Below, in pieces: positions 33,070-41,645 of a stretch of 64,000 nucleotides of DNA (position 1 is the stretch's first letter; each line of letters begins with the position of its first letter). The DNA lies in NCBI GenBank assembly GCA_902586495.1, contig CACIHQ010000002.1, positions 40,001 to 104,000 on the forward strand, in the 5' to 3' direction. The translations under genes and the position numbers were made by a program. The notes under the pieces are model-generated. The model saw nothing but the letters and a program-made list of their open reading frames with translations. It did not search any database and was not told the DNA's origin. The stretch comes from an uncultured Pelagibacteraceae bacterium. Lineage in GTDB: Bacteria; Pseudomonadota; Alphaproteobacteria; Pelagibacterales; Pelagibacteraceae.

Positions 33070-33683
33070 TCAAAGGGTTAAAAATTTGTGGGGTCTCAGA
33101 TCCTAAAACTCTTAATTATATTTTAAATCATCCTCACCCTCCAAAATTTATAGGTTTCATTACTAATTATGAAAAAAGTAGAAGATTTGTTGAATATGAA
33201 AAATTAAAAAAATTAGTTAATATTGAGAAAAAAAATATAAAATTTACATCTGTTCTCGTAAATCCAAATGATGAAATTTTGGAAAAGATAAAAAATTTAA
33301 ATTTTGATTATTATCAACTTTATGATGTGAGTCCTGAGAGAACAAAAGAAATAAAATTTAAATATAAAATTAAGATAATTACAGCTATTACCATTTCAAA
33401 TAAAGACGATGTAATTAAATATAAAGATTACTCAAGTATTTCAGATATAATTCTATTTGACTCAAAAGGTTATCATAGGTCAGAAAGTTTTGATCATAAT
33501 TTACTAAATGATGTGTCTAAAGAGCTAAATAAAATGATTGCAGGAAATATTCAAATTAACGATATTCCTAGTTTTAAGAACAAAGATTTTATAATTGATC
33601 TAAGTGGAGCATTAGAAGATGAAAATGGAAAAAAAGATATTAATAGAATTAATAAATTGTTAAATTTATCCTCAAAAATATGA
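33066..33683 (+). CDS. trpF: Phosphoribosylanthranilate isomerase-like protein (divergent)
   Basis: KICGVSDP N-terminus, IILFD, FIIDLSGALEDENGKKD; position pyrF-trpF-trpB; several canonical motifs degenerate. Confidence 0.72.
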   Translation: MIKGLKICGVSDPKTLNYILNHPHPPKFIGFITNYEKSRRFVEYEKLKKLVNIEKKNIKFTSVLVNPNDEILEKIKNLNFDYYQLYDVSPERTKEIKFKYKIKIITAITISNKDDVIKYKDYSSISDIILFDSKGYHRSESFDHNLLNDVSKELNKMIAGNIQINDIPSFKNKDFIIDLSGALEDENGKKDINRINKLLNLSSKI

Positions 33684-34915
33684 AACTTAAAAAAGGAATA
33701 CCATTAATTGATCAAGGAAACAGATTTGGTTTTTGGGGAGGTAAATTTGGAGGAAATTTTGTTCCTGAAACACTAAAGAAGCCAATCGAAGATTTAGAAA
33801 TTCTTTTCAATAAATTAAAAAAAGATAAAAAATTTATTGCAGAAAGAGATAGGTATTTTAAAAACTGGATTGGAACACCAACTCGGTTTATTAAATTAGA
33901 AAATTTAACACAACATATTGGAGGAGCTCAAATTTGGTCAAAGGTTGTGTCAGATGCAAATGGTGGTGCACACAAAATTTATAATGCTACAGTTCATTGT
34001 TTGCTGGCAAAACGATCTGGAAAAAAAATTATATGTGGAGACACTGGCGCTGGATATGCAGGTAAAATGTTAAGTATGGCAGCTAAAAAGTTTGGTTTAA
34101 AATGTAAAATTTTTATGGGGGCAAAAGATATTGAAAGACAACAGCCAAACGTGAAAGCTATTAAAAAAAATGGAGCTGAAGTTATACCTGTTTATTCAGG
34201 AAGCCAAACGCTAGTTGATGCTGTTTCAGAATGCATGCGTTTCTGGGTAGCCAATTGTGACACTACAGCCATGTGTGTTGGTAGTACTGTAGGTCCAGCT
34301 GTTTTTGTTCGTATTTGTGGGTGGAGTACAAGTCAAATATCTAGAGAATTGAAAGTACAATTAATTGAAGAGTTTGGTTCTATTCCAAAAAAACTTAAAC
34401 TTTATAACTGTGTAGGCGGTGGCAGCTCAAGCTTTGGTTTTTGGAATGAATTTATGGATTATGATAAAAAACAATGTGAGTTTATTGGAGTTGAAGCTGG
34501 TGGGCCAGCTAAAAGCAAAAGACATGCAGCACCACTAACTTATGGTTCAAAAATCGGAATACTGCATGGAGCAGCTCAATATGTAAACCAAAATTCAGAA
34601 GGACAAATAGAAGAGACGGAATCGATTTCTGCAGGACTTGATTATCCAGGAATTTCTCCACTTCATTGTTTTCTTAAGGACACTAAAAGAGCAAGATATA
34701 CAGCTGCAAGTGATGAAGAAGCCTTAAATGCTTATAGGCTTGTGACTAGATATGAAAAATTAAGACCGTCTTTGGAACCCAGCCATGCTTTCTCTGTTGC
34801 AATTAAAGAGGCAAAAAAAATGAGTAAGAATACAATTGTTGTAGTTAACAGTTGTGGAGATGCTTACAAAGATAAGAAAATATTAGTGAAAAGACTTGGA
34901 AAAAAATATGTCTAA
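33680..34915 (+). CDS. trpB: Tryptophan synthase beta chain-like PLP enzyme (divergent)
   Basis: FVPETL, HKIYNA (PLP Lys), MGAKDIERQQPNV, CVGGGSS, GVEAGG, SISAGLDYPGISPLH, LEPSHA; position trpF-trpB-trpA. Confidence 0.82.
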   Translation: MKLKKGIPLIDQGNRFGFWGGKFGGNFVPETLKKPIEDLEILFNKLKKDKKFIAERDRYFKNWIGTPTRFIKLENLTQHIGGAQIWSKVVSDANGGAHKIYNATVHCLLAKRSGKKIICGDTGAGYAGKMLSMAAKKFGLKCKIFMGAKDIERQQPNVKAIKKNGAEVIPVYSGSQTLVDAVSECMRFWVANCDTTAMCVGSTVGPAVFVRICGWSTSQISRELKVQLIEEFGSIPKKLKLYNCVGGGSSSFGFWNEFMDYDKKQCEFIGVEAGGPAKSKRHAAPLTYGSKIGILHGAAQYVNQNSEGQIEETESISAGLDYPGISPLHCFLKDTKRARYTAASDEEALNAYRLVTRYEKLRPSLEPSHAFSVAIKEAKKMSKNTIVVVNSCGDAYKDKKILVKRLGKKYV

Positions 34916-35708
34916 TTCAATAGATCTAGCTTTTCAAAAAGCAAAAAAAGAAAATAGACCTGCTCTTTTAACATATACTGTAGCAGGTGATAGTTCTAAA
35001 AATCAATCTTTAATAATACTAAATGCTATATCAAAATATGCGGATATCTTAGAGCTAGGAGTTCCACACAACACACCAGTTGCAGATGGAAGCCAAATAC
35101 AAACTAGCGCTTATAGAGCAATAAAAAATGGAATTAAAATGGAAGATATTTTTTGGATAGTTAAAAAATATAACAAAAATAAAAATTCAAAACCTATAAT
35201 TCTTATGGGTTACTACAACATGATATTTCAATATGGGGAAAGAAAATTTTTAGAAAAATGTAAAAAGGTTGGGGTAAGTGGTTTGATCGTAGTCGATTTA
35301 CCTTGGCCAGAAAATAAATCTTTTACAAAAAAATGTAAAAAAAAATCAATTTACCTTATTCAACTTTTGTCACCTACCACTTCAAAAGAAAGACTTAATA
35401 AAATAATTAAAGACTCACATGCTATGAATTATTTCATATCAATGCTATCTACTACAGGTGGTAAATTAAAAGTCTCTTCTAGAAAAATTATGTCAAATTA
35501 CCTCAAAATTAAAAAAATAAATCCAAAAAAAAATGTTGTAATCGGTTTTGGAATTACGGAAAAATCAATAGAATCTCTAAAAAAAGCAGATGGATTGGTG
35601 GTAGGAAGTGCAATTTGTAAAGAAATTTCAGTTTCAATTCAAAAAAGACAAAATCCTGTCACAAATGTTGCTAATTTAGTTAAAAAGCTTAAAAATAAAA
35701 TTTTATGA
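34896..35708 (+). CDS. trpA: Tryptophan synthase alpha chain-like protein (divergent)
   Basis: LELGVPHNTPVADGSQIQ, VVIGFGI, DGLVVGSAI; follows trpB. Confidence 0.82.
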   Translation: MEKNMSNSIDLAFQKAKKENRPALLTYTVAGDSSKNQSLIILNAISKYADILELGVPHNTPVADGSQIQTSAYRAIKNGIKMEDIFWIVKKYNKNKNSKPIILMGYYNMIFQYGERKFLEKCKKVGVSGLIVVDLPWPENKSFTKKCKKKSIYLIQLLSPTTSKERLNKIIKDSHAMNYFISMLSTTGGKLKVSSRKIMSNYLKIKKINPKKNVVIGFGITEKSIESLKKADGLVVGSAICKEISVSIQKRQNPVTNVANLVKKLKNKIL

Positions 35709-36640
35709 ATTGGATTACAAAAATAATTAAAGCTGGAGAGAAAATTAAATCTGCTCTTCATAAGAGAGCGACTAAAGAAGATATAGCAAATAGTGATTGG
35801 ACTTCATGTTGCAAAGGTCCTATCTTAAAAAAAGATCTTCAAAAGAACTTATGGGTGTGTCCTGAACCTGAGTGCAACAAACATCATAGAATAACACCTA
35901 AACAGAGATTTGATATTCTTTTTGGTGAGAAAAATTATGAAATTTTTAAAACACCAATTCCAAAAGATGATCCTTTGAACTGGACCGACTCAAAGTCTTA
36001 TAAAGATAGATTAAAAAGTGCAAGAAAAAAAACAGGTATGAATTGTGGAATGATGGTTGTTTGCGGAACAATTAATGATATTAAGATTACAGCTGTTGCA
36101 TCTGACTTTGATTTTTTAGGGGCCTCAATGGCTGCTGCCGAAGGAGAAGCTTTTCTATACGGTATTCAACATGCAATTGAAAATAAAACACCTTTTTTAT
36201 GCGTCAGTGCTGGAGGTGGAATGAGAATGATGGAGAGTTTAATTTCCTTATCCCAAATGACCAGAACCACTCTAGCAATTAATGAATTAAAGAAAAATAA
36301 TCTTCCGTATATAGTTTGTATTACTGATCCAACCGCAGGAGGTATTACAGCATCCTATGCCATGCTAGGAGATATACATATAGCAGAACCAGGTGCTTTA
36401 ATTGCGTTTGCCGGTGCACGAGTAATTCAAGGTACGGTTAAAGAAGAACTGCCCGAAGGTTTTCAGAAAAGCGAATATCTCGAAAAAACTGGTTTTGTAG
36501 ACTTGATTGTCGAAAGAAAAGATCTTTCTGAAAAAATTGGAACTTTATTATCAATATTGTTAAAGAAAAATTCTGTTATAAATTCTGAAGAATATGAAAC
36601 TTCAGAAGATAGTCAGTCGCTTACAAAAGCTGCATCCTAA
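35705..36640 (+). CDS. accD: Acetyl-CoA carboxylase carboxyltransferase subunit beta
   Basis: Zinc-finger region (CCKGPILKKDLQKNLWVCPEPECNKHHR), SAGGGMRMMESLISLSQMTRT. Confidence 0.95.
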   Translation: MNWITKIIKAGEKIKSALHKRATKEDIANSDWTSCCKGPILKKDLQKNLWVCPEPECNKHHRITPKQRFDILFGEKNYEIFKTPIPKDDPLNWTDSKSYKDRLKSARKKTGMNCGMMVVCGTINDIKITAVASDFDFLGASMAAAEGEAFLYGIQHAIENKTPFLCVSAGGGMRMMESLISLSQMTRTTLAINELKKNNLPYIVCITDPTAGGITASYAMLGDIHIAEPGALIAFAGARVIQGTVKEELPEGFQKSEYLEKTGFVDLIVERKDLSEKIGTLLSILLKKNSVINSEEYETSEDSQSLTKAAS

Positions 36641-37862
36641 AGAAATCGACCTTAGTCTCGATCGTATAAAAAATCTTTGCGAAAAATTAGGAAATCCACA
36701 AGATGAAATAAAATGTATACAAGTATGTGGAACTAATGGGAAAGGAAGTACAATTTCTTTTTTAAGATCTATACTTAGAGAAGCAAATATTAAATGTAAT
36801 GTTTACACTTCTCCTCATTTAAAGAGTATTAACGAGAGATTTGTCTATAATGATGAAATGATTAATGATAATGATCTGTCAGATTTATTATCCAAAGTTG
36901 AAGAGGTAAACAATAATCAACCTTTAACATATTTCGAAGCTCTCACAGCTGCATTTTTTTATGGATGCAAAAAGTATAAGGAAAATCTTGTGATTGCAGA
37001 ATTTGGCCTATTTGGAAGAGGAGATGCTGTTAATATTTTAAAAAAAAATCTTTGTAATATAGTTACCTCTTGTAGCGAGGATCATTTAGACTGGTTGCCA
37101 GAAAATGATAGAACTATTGAAAGAATAATTTTTGAAAAAACTTCCTCTTTGCTAAATTCAAACATAGTAGTTGCTAAACAAAATTCTAATGAAATTGTAG
37201 AATGTATTAAAAAAAATATATCTGATAATAGTGCAAATAAATATTTCTTTAATGAAAATTACAATTTTGTTTTAAAGAAAAATAATTTCTTTTATTATGA
37301 GGATAAATATGGTGGTTTAAAAATTCCAAAACCCAACTTAAATGGACAATTTCAACTTGAGAATGCTGCTACAGCAATTGCAACATTAAGAATTTTAGAG
37401 GATATAAAAATTAAGGACCAAAACATAATAGATGGAGTTCAAAAAGCATCCAATATTGCTAGACTTGAGGAAATTAAATCTGGTAAACTTAAGAGCTTAG
37501 TAAAAAATAATAGACTGTTTCTTGACTCTTCACATAATCCTGGTGGAGCAAAAGTTCTTAATGAATTTCTTCAAACTTTAGATTGTAACAAACATGTTAT
37601 TATAGGAATGATGGCTAATAAAAATCACGAAGAATATATTAGTTATTTTAAAAATATTTCATCTTTAACAACAGTTGATATACCAAATCAACCCAATGCA
37701 ATAAGTGGAAAAGAATTAAAAGAAAAATTTAAGGATATACCTAATGTTATTTATAAAGAGAGTATTCAAAAAGCCATTCAATCAATAAACTTAAAAGAGA
37801 ATGATTTACTTTTAATTACTGGTTCATTTTACTTAAGTGGTGAATTTTTAAATATTAATTAA
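36594..37862 (+). CDS. folC: Folylpolyglutamate/dihydrofolate synthase
   Basis: VCGTNGKGSTISFLRSIL, YTSPHL, FLDSSHNPGGAK. Confidence 0.93.
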   Translation: MKLQKIVSRLQKLHPKEIDLSLDRIKNLCEKLGNPQDEIKCIQVCGTNGKGSTISFLRSILREANIKCNVYTSPHLKSINERFVYNDEMINDNDLSDLLSKVEEVNNNQPLTYFEALTAAFFYGCKKYKENLVIAEFGLFGRGDAVNILKKNLCNIVTSCSEDHLDWLPENDRTIERIIFEKTSSLLNSNIVVAKQNSNEIVECIKKNISDNSANKYFFNENYNFVLKKNNFFYYEDKYGGLKIPKPNLNGQFQLENAATAIATLRILEDIKIKDQNIIDGVQKASNIARLEEIKSGKLKSLVKNNRLFLDSSHNPGGAKVLNEFLQTLDCNKHVIIGMMANKNHEEYISYFKNISSLTTVDIPNQPNAISGKELKEKFKDIPNVIYKESIQKAIQSINLKENDLLLITGSFYLSGEFLNIN

Positions 37863-38176
37863 ATATTTTTTTCCAAAAATTCTTTCATATCGCTTTCTGG
37901 AACCCCACCAACTTTTCTATCAACTTCTATACCTTTTTTATAAATTATAACAGTCGGGACACCTCTTATTCCAGCAGCACTTCCTGTATTTATGCCTCCA
38001 TCTTCAATATCAGCATAATAAAAACCAGCTTTATCTTTATACTCAACTGCTAACTTATCCATTATTGGTTTCAATGTCTTACAAGGACCACACCAAGCTG
38101 CTGAAAATTGAATTACAGACACATCCTCACTTTTAATTTTACTTTCAAAATCTTCATCTTTAAAATCTGTAAGCAT
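37859..38176 (-). CDS. trxA: Thioredoxin
   Basis: AAWCGPCKTLKPIM active site. Confidence 0.95.
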   Translation of the reverse strand: MLTDFKDEDFESKIKSEDVSVIQFSAAWCGPCKTLKPIMDKLAVEYKDKAGFYYADIEDGGINTGSAAGIRGVPTVIIYKKGIEVDRKVGGVPESDMKEFLEKNI

Positions 38177-38210
38177 AATAGGGGTTTATTAATAATAATA
38201 ATAAAGTCAA

Positions 38211-39674
38211 CTATGTAAATTCATACTTTTTTTCAATTGACATAATAAATTCGTTAATTTCATCTAATTTTTTTAACTCAACTTCATCATCTCTGTTGTC
38301 TGCTTGATTTCTAAGTGTATCTATTTCTGTATATGCCATTCCTATTGTCTGCCATTTCTCTTTATTTTTGCTTAATATTCTTCTAGCTATTTCACTTTTA
38401 ATATTTTTATATAAATCTGGTGGTAAAATTTGTGGAGCTTCTTGATAAATAATTTTTTGTCCAAACCAACTACATCTTTTGTCTTCAAATTTATCCAACA
38501 TTCTTAATTTATCTTCCCATGATGAGCTATGCCATGTTTTAAATAAAGCTGTATCTTTATTTGGAATAAATTTCTCATACAAAGTATCTTCAGGTAATAA
38601 ATCTTCTTGAGTTTTAGTTTGTTCTTTTTCTTCCTCTATCTCTCTATAGATTGTCTGGATATTTTGACAAAACTTTTCACTTTCTCTTACCATTTTTGCT
38701 CTTTTTTGAATTACTTCTAGACCAAGTTTTGTGTAAGGATTTCCTTTGGGATATTTATATTTCAATGCACACTGTTTATCTAAAAATACAGGAGCTTTAT
38801 TGATTTTACATACTCGAATTATTTTTGGAGAAGTTTTACTTAAAACAGATCTTAATTCATTAATTTTCAGATTTAATAGAGGCTCAGGATCATTTCTTAA
38901 ATCATAGACAAACCTGTCGTTTGATTTTTTATGAAAAAGATGACAATTATGGTCTGGGTGCATGTTACCTACAAGATAAGGAAAATCTTTTCCTTGAATA
39001 ATTTCATTTATTGTAAATATTTCGTCTTTTTTCAGATGAGTTTCACAACCAGATTTCGTTGCTGTTATTAAAAATTTTTCCCAATTTTCATTATGTTTGC
39101 TTTTTATAATTCTAAGGATTTTACAACTTGTATATGCATCATGAAAACCGGTATGTTGTTGTGTGGTATCAAATCCTTGGGCTGTTGCAAGTGACTCTAA
39201 ACCAAATGAAGGGTTACCCTTTTCTGTTAATCCTGTTTTTAAAGTATCAGGTTTTAAGAGTTGGGCAGCTCTAGCTATGTGTATACCGTCATGTTCACTA
39301 TTGGGTGCAGAATGAGTAATGTAGGGATAACGATTTCCTTTAAAAAAATTGTGCTGAGTCATGAATCTATCAAAATTTGTATTATTCCAACCTATAAACA
39401 TGCATGGTCCAGCTTTTATAAAGAAATTTTCTAGCGCTCCTAAAAAATCATAATGAGAATAATTACCCTTTGTTAGTAGATCAATGCTTGTTGAGTTAAC
39501 AAGTAATGCTTTCGCACTTGGGACTTCTCCCTCTGGCATTCTACCTCTAATATTCAATTTCCCAATTTCTTTTAGATTTTTATCAACTACAACTGCCCCA
39601 ACTTCAATTATAGATCCCCAACTAGTGCTATTTGTCGTTTCATAATCGTATATTACTATTTTATCCATTGTCAT
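38211..39674 (-). CDS. Exodeoxyribonuclease I (SbcB)-like DEDDh exonuclease
   Basis: IYDYETTNSTSWGSIIEVGAVVVD ExoI motif, FIGWNNTNFDRFMTQHNFFK, GFHDAYTSCKILRII ExoIII motif. Confidence 0.85.
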   Translation of the reverse strand: MTMDKIVIYDYETTNSTSWGSIIEVGAVVVDKNLKEIGKLNIRGRMPEGEVPSAKALLVNSTSIDLLTKGNYSHYDFLGALENFFIKAGPCMFIGWNNTNFDRFMTQHNFFKGNRYPYITHSAPNSEHDGIHIARAAQLLKPDTLKTGLTEKGNPSFGLESLATAQGFDTTQQHTGFHDAYTSCKILRIIKSKHNENWEKFLITATKSGCETHLKKDEIFTINEIIQGKDFPYLVGNMHPDHNCHLFHKKSNDRFVYDLRNDPEPLLNLKINELRSVLSKTSPKIIRVCKINKAPVFLDKQCALKYKYPKGNPYTKLGLEVIQKRAKMVRESEKFCQNIQTIYREIEEEKEQTKTQEDLLPEDTLYEKFIPNKDTALFKTWHSSSWEDKLRMLDKFEDKRCSWFGQKIIYQEAPQILPPDLYKNIKSEIARRILSKNKEKWQTIGMAYTEIDTLRNQADNRDDEVELKKLDEINEFIMSIEKKYEFT

Positions 39675-39686
39675 TTATATAAGTAC

Positions 39687-40373
39687 TTAATTTAAATTTG
39701 AAAGCTCATGAAATTTTTTTAATCTTCCTAAAAATAAATTTTGATATGTAATCAATTCAGGGCCTTTAATCTTAAATTCTTGAAATAAATTATCTACAGT
39801 GCAAACTAAAATCACACAAGCATCGATATGCGAGTTATACACAATATTATGTGCAAGAGAATAAGCTGCGGTCTGCAATAACCAAGAGTCTATATATTCA
39901 AATTTTTTAGGTTTATTACTTTGTTTAAAATCAATTATTGTCTCTTTACCTTCATAAACTCCCACACAATCTGCCGTACCAGCATATTTTTCTGGATAAT
40001 AAAGAGTACATTCAGTTCCCCAAATTTCTTCTAATCTGTTTGTTAATCCTTTATCAATTATCTCCTTAGCCATATTCTTGTATTGCTCATTATCCTCAAA
40101 AAAACTTAAATTTTCTCTGCCTAAAAGATAAGACTCCAGATAGTTGTGCATTTGAGAACCCCTGCTACTTGCTGCTTTTGTTATCGCTTCAGCTTCTTTT
40201 TGACCTGTTCTTTCACGCCAATTAGCAAGAGCTGCTTTATCTTCCTCTGATTTTGTTGCATCAAGTATTGAAGTAACACTAGGTAATTTTTTTTCTCCTA
40301 ACAAGTATCTTCTAATTCCATCTACAGTTGCTCTAGAAGATGTCGGATAATCGTATTTTTTATTCCATTTCAT
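39687..40373 (-). CDS. PD-(D/E)XK exonuclease, MGME1/phage-exonuclease-like
   Basis: LPSVTSIL, SRGSQMHNYLE, YAGTADCVGVYEGKETIIDFKQSNKP, LQTAAYSLA. Confidence 0.78.
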   Translation of the reverse strand: MKWNKKYDYPTSSRATVDGIRRYLLGEKKLPSVTSILDATKSEEDKAALANWRERTGQKEAEAITKAASSRGSQMHNYLESYLLGRENLSFFEDNEQYKNMAKEIIDKGLTNRLEEIWGTECTLYYPEKYAGTADCVGVYEGKETIIDFKQSNKPKKFEYIDSWLLQTAAYSLAHNIVYNSHIDACVILVCTVDNLFQEFKIKGPELITYQNLFLGRLKKFHELSNLN

Positions 40374-40425
40374 GATGAATCAGGAGGTATCTTGTACTAT
40401 TAAGTTTAATAATTATCTACAAATT

Positions 40426-41004
40426 ATGGCAAAAAACAAAAGTTCAATAAAAATCAACAATTATGATGATTTAGTTAAAGAATTAAAAAACTGGGATGTT
40501 TCCCCACAAGAAACGTGGGATCTTGTTTTCAACATGAAACTTGGGATAGATAAGCGAACTATATGGAAATTACAAAGATATTACCATTATGCGATTAAAA
40601 GATTATTTGTTTTTACAGATATAAGCAAACAAAATGATAATAACCCTAAAATAAAACAACTAAAGGGAGAACAACACTTTGCAGAAATAAAAAAATTAAT
40701 GCCAAAAAGAGTTGATACTATTAAAGAATTGGTTAGCTCAGATTTTTATCAACTTTTTTTTAAGTTTAATAATAAAAAAAGAAAATTTGACTCGAGATTA
40801 GAAGTAAAAAATCTTGAAAAACTATTAGCCGACAAACGAGAGGATAAATATTTTACCGCTCAATATATGGATCTTATAGCAGAGTCAGAAAGTCGATGGT
40901 CACAAAAGAAAGGTAAATCTATGCTAAATGAAGAGGGGAATTTGAAAGAGGAATTCTCTTTTGATAGGCCAGGTTTTAGAACTCTTCTTAGATATCTTCG
41001 TTGA
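40426..41004 (+). CDS. Hypothetical protein
   Basis: ORF open from 40372; start MAKNKSS at 40426 looks plausible; no family recognised. Confidence 0.6.
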   Translation: MAKNKSSIKINNYDDLVKELKNWDVSPQETWDLVFNMKLGIDKRTIWKLQRYYHYAIKRLFVFTDISKQNDNNPKIKQLKGEQHFAEIKKLMPKRVDTIKELVSSDFYQLFFKFNNKKRKFDSRLEVKNLEKLLADKREDKYFTAQYMDLIAESESRWSQKKGKSMLNEEGNLKEEFSFDRPGFRTLLRYLR

Positions 41005-41010
41005 AGTCTC

Positions 41011-41033
41011 AACGAATTAATTATTAATTCGTT
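41011..41033. promoter_or_regulatory. Perfect 23-bp palindrome, operator-like, with an extra half-site at 41042-41053
   Basis: AACGAATTAAT-T-ATTAATTCGTT followed by AACGAATTAATT. Confidence 0.55.
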
Positions 41034-41096
41034 ATGATTAAAACGAATTAATTTGAACTAGAAAAAAAAATAACAATGTTTATTTCTTAATCAAGC

Positions 41097-41363
41097 ATGA
41101 AGGAAATAAAACTTTTACCTTTCTATAGAAAAGAGGATAAAAAATCCTATTTTTCTGAATATTTCCTATCATCAATCAATTTTAATGGCATGACTGAGAA
41201 GCTAATTAAGGAACGCCCTGGCATGCCATTAAGAGTTGCTAAAGCTGTAACTCTAGCAACTGTATGTGCATTACATGCTGATCTTGTTATCGAAGAGTGT
41301 AAAAAAGAGGATCGATTCGAAGATATTATAGATGAGGATGTTTCGTATGAAGAAAATCAATAA
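41097..41363 (+). CDS. Hypothetical protein, paralogue of the next ORF
   Basis: MPLRVAKAVTLATVCALHADLVIEE matches LSAKVAHAIALALVYTTYVELVLDE in the neighbour. Confidence 0.65.
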   Translation: MKEIKLLPFYRKEDKKSYFSEYFLSSINFNGMTEKLIKERPGMPLRVAKAVTLATVCALHADLVIEECKKEDRFEDIIDEDVSYEENQ

Positions 41364-41366
41364 ATT

Positions 41367-41642
41367 GTGACAAAAATAGTTAAATTCCCAAAAGATAAAA
41401 TTGAGTACTCAGATAGGTTCTTTAGGAAAGTTGATCCAAAGGCAGTTACTCATTGTATCAGGATGTCTAATCCTAAATTATCAGCTAAAGTTGCTCATGC
41501 TATTGCTTTAGCGTTAGTTTACACAACCTATGTAGAACTAGTTTTAGATGAGGAAAAAATTCCTCAAGATATAGTTGATAAAGTAAGAAATAACGATTTT
41601 CAGTCGTTTATTGATAATAGTCATGATAAAATGTTAAATTAA
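41367..41642 (+). CDS. Hypothetical protein, paralogue of the previous ORF
   Basis: See previous ORF; 3-nt gaps on both sides indicate operon membership; GTG start. Confidence 0.65.
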   Translation: MTKIVKFPKDKIEYSDRFFRKVDPKAVTHCIRMSNPKLSAKVAHAIALALVYTTYVELVLDEEKIPQDIVDKVRNNDFQSFIDNSHDKMLN

Positions 41643-41645
41643 ATT

